A stretch of DNA of 62,036 bases from an uncultured Clostridia bacterium (GCA_944391575.1 CALXUC010000005.1:1-62036); one strand, 5' to 3'. Counted from the first letter of the stretch, positions 18,266-29,115 are shown. Program-made: numbers and translations. Notes: a model not told the origin generated them from the sequence alone.

Positions 18266-18291
18266 AGTATTCAAAATTTTGAATACTTTTT
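18266..18291 (-). terminator. hairpin at the end of yunB
   Basis: On the minus strand AAAAGTATTC and GAATACTTTT form a stem that begins at the yunB stop codon, followed by CTATTTTTT. It is probably a terminator, or an attenuator before the next small gene. Confidence 0.65.
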
Positions 18292-18994
18292 AATTCATAA
18301 CTTCCATTACATCATCTTGCCCCAAACCTTCTAAATTATAGTAACTATCTGGAATTTCTCCTATTATTATATTTTCTGCAAACAATACTTGATTTAAAAT
18401 TTTAGTATCTATATTACCATATGCTGTTAAAATACTCACCTCACATTCTACATCTAAATATAATCTATGTATTGTTTGGTTTATACCAGCTGCTTCAAAA
18501 CTAGATCTAAAATTTGTTACAACATTACCTACAGGCTTTACCTTTATATTAATACTAGGCCCTCGTGCTGAAAGTAATTTAATACCTGTTAAAACTCCCA
18601 TTGCTATAGGTATGTCTCTTTTTTCTAACGCGTTTAACTCCTCTTGAATTTTATATGCTATATCTGAAGCCAATATATTTATTAAAATTACATTAGATTT
18701 TACCATTGTTATTTTGTCATTTGTATCTTTAGAAACTATGATTAAATCTTCATAATCAATATCTTGTAAAACTCTTGTAGAAACATCATTTAAAATCATA
18801 GTTCCTATTTTATTAGTCTCCTCTATACATAATTTTTGAAAAGGTCCTGATAAGCAATTTACTATATATGCTACTGTAAGTCCCGCTACTAACCATATTG
18901 TTAAAAAATAATATAATTTTTTTAATTTTTTATTATGAACAAAATTTTTAGAATTAGGCAGTCTTATTCTTTTTCTCGAATAAATTTTATCCAT
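18290..18994 (-). CDS. yunB: sporulation protein YunB
   Basis: This 234-residue protein has a transmembrane segment near residues 35-55 and an extracytoplasmic domain with the YunB pattern: IVNCLSGPFQKLCIEETNKI, then NTDIDYEDLI-like and SARGPSINIKVKPVG. YunB is a mother-cell sporulation protein needed for spore formation in Bacillus; its molecular role is not known. The ATG at 18994 is preferred because GGGAAG precedes it. It lies in a sporulation cluster. Confidence 0.88.
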   Translation of the reverse strand: MDKIYSRKRIRLPNSKNFVHNKKLKKLYYFLTIWLVAGLTVAYIVNCLSGPFQKLCIEETNKIGTMILNDVSTRVLQDIDYEDLIIVSKDTNDKITMVKSNVILINILASDIAYKIQEELNALEKRDIPIAMGVLTGIKLLSARGPSINIKVKPVGNVVTNFRSSFEAAGINQTIHRLYLDVECEVSILTAYGNIDTKILNQVLFAENIIIGEIPDSYYNLEGLGQDDVMEVMN

Positions 18995-19112
18995 ATAAAA
19001 AATCTTCCCTTCTATTATGATTTTGTTAGAATTCACTTATTATTTAATTTTTAAAATATAAAATTTTGCAGATTAAAACTATTCATAATGAAATAGAGTT
19101 AGAATTTTATAA

Positions 19113-20649
19113 TTATTTTCTACAATATTTAGGTATAAACAACTGCGTTCCGGGCATAATTTTAGCATTCATTTCTAAATTATTTAACTTAGCTATATCC
19201 TCCATTCTACTATTAAACACTTTACCTATACTCCATAAAGTATCATTTTCTTTTGTAAAATATATTACCATACTATATGAATTAGGCACTGGTGTTTCGT
19301 CCATTTCTATCTTATCTATAATATTTATTCTCTCACTTTTATATAATTCTATCTCAAATACCAATGTTAACTTTGTTTCTATACTACCATCTGGCATTAC
19401 TACAATTAAGTTATCCCTTACTTCTAAATTAGTCTCTATGAAAGACATATTACTTAAATTTTCAACATCTACTATGTGTTCAAAAGGTATTGTTATTTCT
19501 TTAGATTCCATTTTATTAATTCCATCTGATTTATATGTGTATGTTAATTTTAGCTCTCCTTCATATATAATTTTAGAATTTCCTAATTTGCTCTCATTTA
19601 TAATTGGAACAATATCAACATCATATACTTCATTTTCAGTTAATCTTTCTAATTGAACTTTTTCATTAAAAGTTAATGTATTTGTTACGGTATTCACAAA
19701 AGAACGTGTTTCTATTTCCTTACTTGTAAATTGTAATTTAGCTTCTGGCGTATATAAGTCTTGCATTACTCTAATTTCTTTTCTCTCATATACATATGTA
19801 CTTAATTCAATTTCTATTTCTACATATATTGAATGTTCTTCTACTTGATTTGGTTTAATTATTAAATTCTTTATTTTATATTTCGTATTACAAATATTAG
19901 TATCATTCACATCTGGCATATCTATAAATCCCATAACTGGAATTCTATTTTCTATTATCTTAATTCTTCCATCATCTGTTAAATACATTATTTTAACTAA
20001 AGCCTCTGCCTTACATAAAACTTTATTATAGCTTATTTTATTTTCTTTATTTATAATACTAATATCTACTTTTAAAATTTCTGCCAAATTATCTACATTA
20101 TCTATAGTCATTGTCTCTTTAGCATAACTTACAGTCTCACCAAAACCTAAAAGTGAATTTATAGATAATTCTTCTTCTAATTTTTCTAAATTTTTTATAT
20201 CTTCTATTTCATTTACAATTTCTATATCCTCATTTGAATATAATTTTATATTTTCATCTAAAATTATTTTTATATTTACTTTTCTTCCATTTAATATTTT
20301 ACATTCTATAGTTTTTATATTTATATTGTCCATTATTTGCATACCAGGCTTACAATCATCAAAATCTAAAATTTTACTAAAATCTAATACTGTATTTAAA
20401 CTTCTAACTCCTCCTTCTTCACTATCTGGAAGATAAACTATATAAACATTAACTCCTCCATCTATTTTTATTTTACCGTTCCATTGCCTCTTTTTTATAA
20501 ATACATACCGTTCCTGAAGAACTTATTGTGTTTAATATATCAGGTTTTATATCTGGTACAATTATATCTCCCTCTACTACTATATTTTCTAATTTTTGTC
20601 CAACAATTTTGTTCACACATACCTTTTCCTTTTTTAAATTTAATAACAT
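19113..20649 (-). CDS. SPOCS-LysM spore protein; needs a +1 shift at CGG
   Basis: The best start is the ATG at 20649, with GGAGG 5 bases upstream. The first 58 codons carry the beginning of a SPOCS (DUF3794) domain (NKIVGQKLENIVVEGD, VPDIKPDILN). They reach ATG GAA CGG TAA. Skipping the C at 20478 reads GAA GGT AAA ATA and continues as GKIKIDGGVNVYIVYL, exactly the next SPOCS segment. Two further SPOCS-like repeats and a C-terminal LysM domain (YFTKENDTLWSIGKVF) follow. Total is about 511 residues. Such proteins are spore coat or engulfment-stage proteins. Without the shift the domain is cut in two and the second part lacks an RBS. Confidence 0.82.
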
Positions 20650-20697
20650 AATTTACCTCCTAAATTTTTTATTAATATATATATATTTATGAGCAAA

Positions 20698-20728
20698 AAA
20701 AAAATTCCTAAAAATAGGAATTTTTTTC
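20698..20728 (-). terminator. intrinsic terminator after veg
   Basis: AAAATTCCTA and TAGGAATTTT form a stem with a 4-base loop. T-rich tracts flank both sides, so it can act in both directions. It lies about 40 bases after veg. Confidence 0.8.
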
Positions 20729-20769
20729 TTAATTATATCACACAATTTATTTTACCTTTGTTATTACAT

Positions 20770-21051
20770 TTATTTTAAATCAAATGGTGCCGTATATGGA
20801 TTTAATTTTTCTCCGTCATATATTGATAACTCTACGTTTTTAGAAAGAACATCTGCATATGTATAGCTCTCTTTTAATTCATTTCCAACTTTAACACAAA
20901 ATGTCCATGGATATGTTTCTTCAACAACAGCTGTTTTCTCTAAAATTTTTGATTTACCTAAAGTTCTTTTTAATAAAACTTTTTTCCCTACTAAATCAGC
21001 CATTCCTTTTTTTAAATTGGCTAGTTGTACAATTTCTTCCTTGTAAATCAT
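20770..21051 (-). CDS. veg: Veg protein
   Basis: This 93-residue protein of the Veg family has the core LVGKKVLLKRTLGKSK, ETYPWTFCVKV and ESYTYADVLSKNVELSI. In Bacillus, Veg stimulates biofilm genes and affects germination. The start is supported by AGGTG. It is a separate unit with its own terminator. Confidence 0.88.
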   Translation of the reverse strand: MIYKEEIVQLANLKKGMADLVGKKVLLKRTLGKSKILEKTAVVEETYPWTFCVKVGNELKESYTYADVLSKNVELSIYDGEKLNPYTAPFDLK

Positions 21052-21267
21052 TTTATCACCTACTTTATAATAATTTGGAAATAATTATATTTACCACTTA
21101 TTATATCCGAAATATATGTTACCACATTTAACTTTTTATGTCAAAGGCTCTTTTTTGACAAAATTTGACATATTACTACTCTCATAAGCGTTTCGAGTTT
21201 TTATTACATTTATGTTACATTTATATTACAAAAATGTTACAAGGTTACAGATAACATATGTAGCAAC

Positions 21268-21691
21268 TTATGATATACTTTCTAAATATTTAGTAAATGC
21301 ATCTAAAAATCGTTCTAAATCTTCTTGTGTTACTGTTCCAATTTTAAATTGTATCTCTTTATCTGTTATTTCTATTAAATCGTCACATTTTACAATACTG
21401 TCTTTACGCAATTTATTTATATCATCTTTGTTTAATACTTCATTATAAGGATATGTAGCTTTATTCATATTGGAAGATAGTAAAAATCCAAAGTAATTTA
21501 TATCTATTGCTTGTCCGTCATCTACTATTACAAATACTTGCAGAAGTATAATAAACAATTTCGTCTTTTGATAGTGCATATGTGTCGGCATCTTTAGTTT
21601 TGCAAAAGTTTTTGTAACTTTTAATAGCACCTTTGTCCTTTGCTTGCTTTACTAAATTTGCTACTCTATTTTTGTATTTTTCGTCAATCAT
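21268..21691 (-). pseudogene. decayed PemK/MazF-like toxin gene
   Basis: The start ATG at 21691 has AAGGAGG upstream. The first frame (MIDEKYKNRVANLVKQAKD to DEIVYYTS) ends at 21518. The second frame continues with FVIVDDGQAIDINYFGFLL and ends QEDLERFLDAFTKYL. The joined protein resembles clostridial PemK/MazF-like proteins, but about 20-25 residues of the core expected between the two parts are missing. So this is an internal deletion with a frameshift, not a CGG site. A complete antitoxin gene is not visible. Confidence 0.6.
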
Positions 21692-21827
21692 TTCTATACC
21701 TCCTTTTTTATTATATGAATTATCTGTAATGATTATACCACAAATTTTACATAAATTCAATTTTTAGTCTCCCCCAATATAATTTTATACTACAATGTGT
21801 GTACTGTCAAGATAAAATTATAAAAAA

Positions 21828-21857
21828 ATAGTTTTGAAAAATACTCAAAACTATTAA
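21828..21857 (-). terminator. terminator after tRNA-Trp
   Basis: AATAGTTTTGA and TCAAAACTATT form a hairpin followed by TTTTTTT on the minus strand, 14 bases past the tRNA end. Confidence 0.75.
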
Positions 21858-21871
21858 AAAAACTATAAAAA

Positions 21872-21946
21872 TGGCAGGGGTAGAAGGATTCGAACCCTCA
21901 CAGGCGGTTTTGGAGACCGATGTGCTACCATTAACACTATACCCCT
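21872..21946 (-). tRNA. tRNA-Trp (CCA)
   Basis: The 75-base tRNA folds cleanly. The acceptor is AGGGGTA/TACCCCT with encoded GCCA. The anticodon stem CGGT/ACCG closes the loop CTCCAAA with anticodon CCA, and the T arm is GAGGG/CCTTC. It is isolated upstream of truB. Confidence 0.95.
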
Positions 21947-22022
21947 ATAACTTGCTACTAGAATATTATACATTATAAAAATAAAAAAATCAAGAGTTTG
22001 ACGAGAAAAAAATAAAATGTTA

Positions 22023-22162
22023 GTAACTACTTAGCAGTGTTTAAATAAAAGCTTGATATATAGCTATTTGCAAGTCAAGACCCGGATTGTTACACCCTAG
22101 CTATGTTTTGACTAAAAATAACTATATATCAAGTTTTTATAAAATTTTTACTGAACTATAAC
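22023..22162. repeat. palindromic repeat element, complete copy
   Basis: Tips are GTAACTACTTAGC and CTGAACTATAAC. The inner arms are GCTTGATATATAGCTATTT and ACTATATATCAAG with few mismatches. The core GACCCGGATTGTTACACCC is intact. It lies directly past the stop of truB and between it and tRNA-Trp. Confidence 0.9.
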
Positions 22163-22163
22163 T

Positions 22164-23042
22164 TTACAAAACTATATCACGTTTTAATATGTTGTTTTGT
22201 ATAACTCCCAAACCTATAAAATTATGGTCTTTGTCGTAAATTCTATAAACATCGTTTTCTCTTTTTCTAACAAGCATCATTCCATTTATAAATAATTTTA
22301 ATTCATTATCTGTTTTTAAAGTAATTGCGCCATACGTTTTAAATGCTGTTTCTATATCTATAAAATACTTACTTTCAATTTCTTCATTTGATAATGTTTT
22401 TAATGTTTCTAAATCTATAGCTTGTTCTATTGTAAAGTCTCCTACTTTTGTTCTTTCTAATTTAGACATTGTTCCTACTGTTCCTAATTCTTTTGCAATA
22501 TCTTCGCAAAGTGTTCTTATATATGTTCCTTTTGAACAAGCAACTCTAAATTTTATTTCTTCTTCATCTATGTTTAAAGATATTAAATCAATACTGTATA
22601 TCGTAATTTCTCTAGGTTTTACTTCTACTTTTTCACCTAATCTAGCATATTCATATAATTTTTTACCATTTACTTTTATTGCAGAATACATAGGTGGAAT
22701 TTGTTCTTGTTTTCCTTTAAAGCAATCTAATACATCTTTTATGTTTTCTATTTCTAAAGCTGATTTTGGAACAGGCTTTTCTTCTATTACTTCACCTGTT
22801 ATATCTCCCGTATTAGTTTTTTTGCCTAATTTTAAAGTTGCTTCGTATTCCTTGTCATGGTCTATTAAATATTTAGATATTCTTGTTCCTTTTGAAATTA
22901 AAATTGGTAATACGCCTGATGCCAATGGATCTAAAGTACCTGTATGTCCCACACTTTTAATTTTCATAGATTTTCTTATTTCTGTTACAACATCTTGTGA
23001 TGTTAACCCTACTGGTTTATTTACAATAATTACTCCGTTCAT
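22164..23042 (-). CDS. truB: tRNA pseudouridine-55 synthase
   Basis: This 292-residue TruB makes pseudouridine 55 in the T loop of tRNAs. The N-terminus is MNGVIIVNKPVGLTSQDVV. The catalytic aspartate lies in GHTGTLDPLASGVL, and the C-terminal PUA-like part follows. It overlaps the end of nrnA by ATGA. It is the last gene of the translation operon. Confidence 0.96.
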   Translation of the reverse strand: MNGVIIVNKPVGLTSQDVVTEIRKSMKIKSVGHTGTLDPLASGVLPILISKGTRISKYLIDHDKEYEATLKLGKKTNTGDITGEVIEEKPVPKSALEIENIKDVLDCFKGKQEQIPPMYSAIKVNGKKLYEYARLGEKVEVKPREITIYSIDLISLNIDEEEIKFRVACSKGTYIRTLCEDIAKELGTVGTMSKLERTKVGDFTIEQAIDLETLKTLSNEEIESKYFIDIETAFKTYGAITLKTDNELKLFINGMMLVRKRENDVYRIYDKDHNFIGLGVIQNNILKRDIVL

Positions 23043-23995
23043 TTTATACTCCTTTTTATTTCTTCTATTATTCTTTCTTTAGCAATTTCTAATGGATATT
23101 GCATTAAACAACCTGCAGCTTTTATGTGACCTCCGCCACCATATATTAAACAAATATCTGCAACATTTACATTAGAATTATTATTTGCTCTTAATGATAC
23201 TTTATAGCCTTTTTCTGTTTCTCTAAAAAATACAGAAACTAAAACGCCTTCTATGCTTCTACCTTGTTCAACTATTCCTTCGTGGTCGCCAAATTCAGCA
23301 TTAACCTTTTTTTCATCCTCCATTGTTATATATGTAAAAGCTATCTTACCTTCTTCTAAAAGTTCTAATCTATCTATTGCTATTTTAGTAAGATTAAATC
23401 TTGAAAGAGTTACTGTTTGCATCACTCTCTCATATATATTAGATATATTTACACCTTTTTCTAACATACTTGCTGCAATTTCAAAAGTATCTGCTGTTAC
23501 ATTACTATATTTAAAGCCACCTGTATCTGTTATAATTCCTGTTATTAAACACGTACCTATCTCTTTTGTTATTTCTATCCCAAAGTATTTTAGTATTCCA
23601 CATAAAATTTGAGCAGTTGCAGGTGCGACCGGATCTACATAATTATAATGGCCAAACATAGAATTTATACTATGATGATCTATTACTATACTTCTTTTAG
23701 CATTTTCAAAATATGCAGAAAAACCATTTAATCTTTTAATATCTGCACAATCTAAAGCTATTGCTAAATCATATTTTTCAACATCTGATTCTTTTTTTAT
23801 TTCATTTACCCCTGGTAGAAATTCAAAAGTTCTTGGCATTTCAGGTATTATAACATCTACATCTTTATTATTATTTTTTAATGCTAAAAATACAGCCATA
23901 CTACTGCCTACAGCGTCACCATCAGGCGATTCATGTGTTAAAACAACTATCTTTTTAGCCTTTTTTATCTCTTCTTTTATACCGTCTAAAGTCAA
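23039..23995 (-). CDS. nrnA: DHH-family phosphoesterase NrnA
   Basis: This bifunctional oligoribonuclease/pAp phosphatase has the DHH-DHHA1 layout. Metal motifs are HESPDGDAVGSS, ALDCAD and VIDHH, and the C-terminal GGGGHIKAAGC is the DHHA1 substrate site. It degrades nanoRNA and 3'-phosphoadenosine 5'-phosphate. The best start is a TTG near 23995, with GGGGGAG just upstream; an in-frame GTG at 24025 lacks an RBS. It lies between rbfA and truB. Confidence 0.93.
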   Translation of the reverse strand: MTLDGIKEEIKKAKKIVVLTHESPDGDAVGSSMAVFLALKNNNKDVDVIIPEMPRTFEFLPGVNEIKKESDVEKYDLAIALDCADIKRLNGFSAYFENAKRSIVIDHHSINSMFGHYNYVDPVAPATAQILCGILKYFGIEITKEIGTCLITGIITDTGGFKYSNVTADTFEIAASMLEKGVNISNIYERVMQTVTLSRFNLTKIAIDRLELLEEGKIAFTYITMEDEKKVNAEFGDHEGIVEQGRSIEGVLVSVFFRETEKGYKVSLRANNNSNVNVADICLIYGGGGHIKAAGCLMQYPLEIAKERIIEEIKRSIK

Positions 23996-24076
23996 AACAA
24001 TACTCCCCCAATCTGTTACATTCACAATTTATATTAATAATTTTATATTTAAAGCAATTCAATAAATAAAGCCATC

Positions 24077-24439
24077 CTATTCTAAAGGTTTCAAATCCTT
24101 TGTAATCTCGCTAATAATTGAATCAATTTTAGCACCATATTCAATAGTTTCATCGAATTCAAAAACAAGTTCTGGCGTATTTCTTAAATTTACTTTTTTA
24201 GCTAAAGCACTTCTTATATACCCTGATGCTTGTTTTAATCCTGCTAGAGTATTTTTTTTGTTTTTAGAATTTATCATACTAACATATACTCTAGCATATC
24301 TTAAATCTGGTGTAACTTTTACTTTAGTTACACTTATCATTCCAGTAACATTGGAATTGTTCAATTCAAAATTAATTATATTACTAATTTCTCTTTTTAA
24401 TTCCTCGTTTATACGATTCATTCTATTAGTTTCTTTCAT
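24077..24439 (-). CDS. rbfA: ribosome-binding factor A
   Basis: This 120-residue KH-like protein matures the 30S subunit (16S rRNA 5' end, cold adaptation). It shows RINEELKREISNIINFEL and the core ARVYVSMINS and RNTPELVFEFDETIEYG. The ATG at 24439 is preferred, with AAAGGAATGG upstream. It follows infB in the operon. Confidence 0.95.
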   Translation of the reverse strand: MKETNRMNRINEELKREISNIINFELNNSNVTGMISVTKVKVTPDLRYARVYVSMINSKNKKNTLAGLKQASGYIRSALAKKVNLRNTPELVFEFDETIEYGAKIDSIISEITKDLKPLE

Positions 24440-24475
24440 AATGAATACCATTCCTTTCTGAAGGTACAAATAAAC

Positions 24476-27442
24476 TTAATTTACTCTTTCCATTATATAT
24501 GCTTCTAATATGTCTCCCTCTTTTATGCCATTAAAATCTTCTATTTGAATACCACATTCAAATCCGTGTGACACTTCTTTTACATCATCTTTAAATCTCT
24601 TCAAAGTAGATATTTTACCTTCGAATATTTCTTTTTCTTCTCTAATAACTTTTACAACTGCTCCTCTTACTATTTTACCATCTAACACAAAAGAACCTGC
24701 GATTGTACCTGCATTTGAAATTTTAAATATTTGTCTTACTTCAGCATGACCTGATAAAACTTTTTCGTATACTGGTGCTTCTAAACCTTTCATTGCATAT
24801 TCTACTGCTTCTATAGCTTGATATATTATAGAATAACTTTGTAGATTTACATTGCCTTTATCTGCAATTTCTTTTGCATTCGGCATTACATTTACATTAA
24901 ATGCTATTAATATTGCATTTGATACTTTTGCCAAATTAACATCTGATTCATTTACTGCTCCTACAGCAGCATGTATTACTTTTACTTTTATTTCATCATT
25001 AGATAATTTTTCTAATGCTTGTTTTACAGCTTCTACAGAGCCTTGAACATCTGCTTTTACAATAATAGATAATTGTTTTAAATTTGCTTCATCCATCTTA
25101 CTAAATAAATTATCTATTGTTACAACTGAATTAGATTTTAAATGTTCATCTCTTTCTATACGTTTTCTTTTTTCTACTAAATGTCTAGCTGTTTTTTCAT
25201 CTTTTACCTCGTAGAAAGTCTCTCCTGCTTCTGGAACAGTTGATAATCCTACGATTTCAACAGGTGTAGAAGGACCAGCCTTTTTAACTTTTTGGCCTTT
25301 ATAATTAGTCATTTGTCTTATTCTACCTATTGAAGAACCTACTATTATTGTATCACCAACATCTAAAGTACCTCTTTGTACTAATACAGAAGCTATTGGC
25401 CCTCTTGATTTATCAAGTCTTGCTTCTATTACAACACCTTTAGCTTGTTTTTTAGGATTTGCTTTTAATTCTTTCATATCAGCTACTAATAATACCATTT
25501 CTAAAAGTGTATCTATATTTTTATTATATTTAGCAGAAATAGGAACGTATATTACGTCTCCTCCCCATTCTTCTGGTACTAAATCGTATTCTGTTAAAGC
25601 TTCTTTAACTTTTTCTACATTTGCACCTTCTAAGTCAATTTTATTTACTGCTACTATAATAGGAATATTCGCAGCTTTAGCATGGTTTATTGCTTCTATT
25701 GTTTGAGGCATTACGCCATCATTTGCAGCAACTACTAAAATCGCAATATCTGTAATTTGAGCACCTCTTGCTCTCATACTTGTAAAAGCTTCATGTCCTG
25801 GTGTATCTAAAAATGTAATTTCTCTATTATTTACATTTACTTTATATGCACCTATATGTTGAGTAATACCACCTGCTTCACCTTCTATAACATTTGTATT
25901 TCTTATAGCATCTAAAAGTGAAGTTTTACCGTGGTCTACGTGTCCCATTACTACTACTACTGGTGGTCTTGGTACTAAATCTTCTTCTTTATCTTCAGTC
26001 TCGTCAAATAATATATCTTCTTCTGTTACAACTTCTTTTTTAATAGCATTTACTCCAAACTCTTGAGCAACTAAATATGCAGTATCAAAATCTAACTCAT
26101 TATTAATTGTAGCCATAATACCAAAATCAAATAATTTTTTAATTACTTCTCCAGTTGTTTTCTTTAACTCTGCTGCTAAATTTTTAACACTAATATTTTC
26201 TGGTATTGTTATTTCTGTTAATTTAAATATTTTTTGTTTACTCTCTGTTTTTTGCTCTTTATTTGCTTTCTTTTTATTTTTTCTATTTCTATTATTAGAA
26301 AGGTCATAATAATCTAGCATATCACCTTCTGTAAACATATGAGATAATTTATTAGATTGTTTTAAATCTTTTAATTTTCCATCATCAAACTCATTGTTAA
26401 AATCTTTTTTAGATCTTGTTGCCTTTTTATTTTTGCCTTCTTCATATTTTTTATTTAATTTTTGTTTATCTATAGCTTTATTTTGATACTCTCTTACGCT
26501 TTCTTTTTCTATAGTATCAACTGCCATAATATTTTTAATATTCTTTTCTATGCCATAGCTATCAAGAGTTTTTCTTTTAAAGTTATTATTCTTATTATTA
26601 AATTTATTCTCTCTATTATCAGAATATTTATTATTTTTATTATTCATATCTCTGAAATTATTATTCTTTTTCTCGCCAAAATTATTACCATTATTATATT
26701 TATTATTTTGATTATTAGATTTATAATCGTTATTCCTTCTATCATTTCTGTCATTATATCTATTATTTCTATTATTATTTTTTATTTCAGAATTATTATT
26801 CTTTTTATTAAAACTTTTTTGACTATTCATATTATTCTCATCATTATTTTTATTTTGAAAATTACTGCTTTTTTCTTTATTTATCTCTTTTTTATTAGAA
26901 TTTTCATTCATTCCATTATTTGATGTATTTGAATTATTTGTATTACTAACAACTTCTTTTTTATCTTCTACTTTTACAACATTATCTTTCTTATTGCTTG
27001 GTGCTTCTTTCTTAGTTTCCTTTTTTATACCAAATAATTCATCTACAGTCATAGGCTTTTGAGGCTTTTCTCTATACACTATGTTATAATCTTTTTTCCT
27101 AGCATTCTCAAAATTTAAATTAGATTTTTTTTCATTTTCTTCTTTTTTATCCTCTACATCTTCTGAAATAATAACTTCTCTTCTGATAATTACAGGTTTT
27201 TCTTCTTTCTTTACTTCTTTTTTCACTTCATTTTTAGCTTTTTTATTCACTTTACTCTTTTTATCATCTTCTTTATGAGTTTGTGTATCTACTATATGTT
27301 TCTTTAACATTTCTATTTGATCATTACTTATTACATTCATATGACTTGTTACATTTATTCCCAAATCATTTGCTTTTTTAATCAATTCATTACTTGTTAA
27401 TCCTAATTCTTTTGCTAATTCATGCACTTTAACCTTACTCAA
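24476..27442 (-). CDS. infB: translation initiation factor IF-2
   Basis: This 988-residue IF-2 delivers initiator tRNA to the ribosome. An IF2N domain is at residues 1-55. A very long low-complexity Asn/Lys/Arg region follows at about 160-340. A second IF2N domain precedes the GTPase domain, with [13 protein letters not shown] (G1), [15 protein letters not shown] (G3) and NKIDLE (G4). Domains II-IV follow to the C-terminus. The start is TTG with GGAGGGG. The Asn-rich insert is longer than usual. Confidence 0.97.
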   Translation of the reverse strand: MSKVKVHELAKELGLTSNELIKKANDLGINVTSHMNVISNDQIEMLKKHIVDTQTHKEDDKKSKVNKKAKNEVKKEVKKEEKPVIIRREVIISEDVEDKKEENEKKSNLNFENARKKDYNIVYREKPQKPMTVDELFGIKKETKKEAPSNKKDNVVKVEDKKEVVSNTNNSNTSNNGMNENSNKKEINKEKSSNFQNKNNDENNMNSQKSFNKKNNNSEIKNNNRNNRYNDRNDRRNNDYKSNNQNNKYNNGNNFGEKKNNNFRDMNNKNNKYSDNRENKFNNKNNNFKRKTLDSYGIEKNIKNIMAVDTIEKESVREYQNKAIDKQKLNKKYEEGKNKKATRSKKDFNNEFDDGKLKDLKQSNKLSHMFTEGDMLDYYDLSNNRNRKNKKKANKEQKTESKQKIFKLTEITIPENISVKNLAAELKKTTGEVIKKLFDFGIMATINNELDFDTAYLVAQEFGVNAIKKEVVTEEDILFDETEDKEEDLVPRPPVVVVMGHVDHGKTSLLDAIRNTNVIEGEAGGITQHIGAYKVNVNNREITFLDTPGHEAFTSMRARGAQITDIAILVVAANDGVMPQTIEAINHAKAANIPIIVAVNKIDLEGANVEKVKEALTEYDLVPEEWGGDVIYVPISAKYNKNIDTLLEMVLLVADMKELKANPKKQAKGVVIEARLDKSRGPIASVLVQRGTLDVGDTIIVGSSIGRIRQMTNYKGQKVKKAGPSTPVEIVGLSTVPEAGETFYEVKDEKTARHLVEKRKRIERDEHLKSNSVVTIDNLFSKMDEANLKQLSIIVKADVQGSVEAVKQALEKLSNDEIKVKVIHAAVGAVNESDVNLAKVSNAILIAFNVNVMPNAKEIADKGNVNLQSYSIIYQAIEAVEYAMKGLEAPVYEKVLSGHAEVRQIFKISNAGTIAGSFVLDGKIVRGAVVKVIREEKEIFEGKISTLKRFKDDVKEVSHGFECGIQIEDFNGIKEGDILEAYIMERVN

Positions 27443-27754
27443 TTATATCCCCTCCATCAAAATATTTTTTATTGCTGTAGCAAAATTTATATCTTTTATA
27501 CATATTACTGCTTTATTTCTTTTTCCAATAGCTTCACTTAGAAAGTTTATCTCTCCATACTCGATACACATTATCTCGTTCTTTTCACATAAGTACTTTA
27601 TATTATTTTTAGTTTTATCTGAGGCTTCCACAGAGACTATTACTAGTTTAGCCTTTTTTTTCACAATACATTCACTTACTGCATCAAAACCTGCAATTAT
27701 TTTTCCTGCCTTTGTTGCTAACCCCAATAAGCCTCTTATTTTATTATTTATCAA
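27443..27754 (-). CDS. ylxQ: YlxQ, L7Ae-family RNA-binding protein
   Basis: This 103-residue L7Ae/L30e-like protein has KIRGLLGLATKAGKIIAGFD and SVEASDKTKNNI. The family binds kink-turn RNA. The gene overlaps the end of ylxR and uses a TTG start. It occupies the usual slot between ylxR and infB. Confidence 0.92.
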   Translation of the reverse strand: MINNKIRGLLGLATKAGKIIAGFDAVSECIVKKKAKLVIVSVEASDKTKNNIKYLCEKNEIMCIEYGEINFLSEAIGKRNKAVICIKDINFATAIKNILMEGI

Positions 27755-27965
27755 TTATAATACCTTTTAACCTTTCATAATTTTTCTCATCGATTTTTTT
27801 TAATTTATATGCTTTTTCAAGACACTCTATACTATGACAAATATACGCTCCACGTCCCAATTTTTTATTATTTTCTTGTTTTTCATTATTTGTAACTCTT
27901 ATTAATTCTTTTTTATCTTTTTTTGAATTACAAGCTATACAAGTTCTTATAGGTATATGAGCCAT
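27744..27965 (-). CDS. ylxR: YlxR/RnpM RNA-binding protein
   Basis: This 73-residue protein contains the family signature PIRTCIACNSKKDKKELIRV and the C-terminal GRGAYICHSIECLEKA. Family members have been linked to RNase P modulation in Bacillus. It lies between nusA and ylxQ. Confidence 0.94.
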   Translation of the reverse strand: MAHIPIRTCIACNSKKDKKELIRVTNNEKQENNKKLGRGAYICHSIECLEKAYKLKKIDEKNYERLKGIIIDK

Positions 27966-27984
27966 ATTTTACACCCCTTATTAA

Positions 27985-29115
27985 TTATTCTTCACTATCA
28001 TCTGCATTGCTTCCTTCAACATCTTCTTCGCTAACTTCACTTAATTCATCTTTTTTAGCTTCTAATAATTCTCTAAATTGAGTTTCGCTCTTTATATCTA
28101 TTTTCCAATTAGTTAATTTAGCTGCTAACCTTGCATTTTGACCAGATTTTCCTATTGCAAGTGATAATTGATCATCTGGAACTATTACTTGTGCAAATTT
28201 ATCTTCTTTTACATCTACTGCTAATACTCTTGCTGGTAATAATGCAGAAGCAATGTATATTGATGGATCTTCATTCCATTCTATTACATCTATTTTTTCT
28301 CCATTTAATTCATTTATAATATTTTGTATTCTTACACCTTTTTGACCTACACAAGAACCAACTGGATCTATATTTGGATTAGATGAATAAACTGCAACTT
28401 TACTTCTATAACCCGGATCTCTTGAAACACTTTTAACTTCTATTAACTTTTCATATATTTCTGGTATTTCAAACTCAAATAATCTTTTTACAAAATCTGG
28501 ATGGCTTCTAGAAAAAGTTACTTGTGGAGTACCTTTTGGTCCTCTTTCTACATTCATTACATAACCTTTTAAGTTTTGATTTACATAGTATTTTTCTGTT
28601 GGAATTTGCTCCTTTTCTGGCATATATCCCTCTAATTTTTCTAAATCAATTATTACTAATCCATTTTCCACTTTCTGTACTATTCCAGATACAATTTGAC
28701 CTTTTTTATCTGAATATTCTGTATATGTCATATTTCTTTCAGCTTCTCTTATTTTTTGTACCATTACTTGTTTTCCAGTTTGAGCTGCAATTCTTCCAAA
28801 ATCTTTTGGTACTATCTCTATAAAAAGGTCATCACCTAATGATAATTTTTTATCTATTTTATTAGCTTCCTCTAAAGTTACTTCTAAATCTGGATTTTCT
28901 ACATTTTCTACAATCTTTTTTACTGTATATAAATGCATTTCTCCAGTTTCTGGATTTATTGTTACTTTTGCATTTTCTCTTGAATCGAAATTTTTCTTAT
29001 ATGCCATTAAAATTGCTGTTTCTAATGATTCTATTAAATATTCTTTTTTTAATCCTTTTTCCTTTTCTAAATCTTCCATAGCTGTTATTAATTCTTTATA
29101 ATCAACTGTTTTCAT
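27985..29115 (-). CDS. nusA: transcription termination/antitermination factor NusA
   Basis: This 376-residue NusA has an N-terminal RNA-polymerase-binding domain, an S1 domain (GQIVSGIVQKVENGLVII) and two KH domains, with GSCVGQKGVRIQNI and AIGKSGQNARLAAKLTNW. An acidic tail follows, and the extra C-terminal repeats of E. coli NusA are absent, as is normal in Firmicutes. Second gene of the operon after rimP. Confidence 0.97.
   Translation of the reverse strand: MKTVDYKELITAMEDLEKEKGLKKEYLIESLETAILMAYKKNFDSRENAKVTINPETGEMHLYTVKKIVENVENPDLEVTLEEANKIDKKLSLGDDLFIEIVPKDFGRIAAQTGKQVMVQKIREAERNMTYTEYSDKKGQIVSGIVQKVENGLVIIDLEKLEGYMPEKEQIPTEKYYVNQNLKGYVMNVERGPKGTPQVTFSRSHPDFVKRLFEFEIPEIYEKLIEVKSVSRDPGYRSKVAVYSSNPNIDPVGSCVGQKGVRIQNIINELNGEKIDVIEWNEDPSIYIASALLPARVLAVDVKEDKFAQVIVPDDQLSLAIGKSGQNARLAAKLTNWKIDIKSETQFRELLEAKKDELSEVSEEDVEGSNADDSEE

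Noticed and set aside
21518-21640. Frameshift in the PemK-like gene as a sixth CGG-type site
   Set aside because: The nearby CGG triplet lies past the TGA of the first frame, and about 20-25 residues of the expected domain are missing, so this is a deletion, not a quadruplet site.
26440-26960. Low-complexity AAT-rich DNA as a repeat array or CRISPR
   Set aside because: It is the Asn-rich coding region of infB; no regular repeat-spacer pattern exists here or elsewhere in the window.
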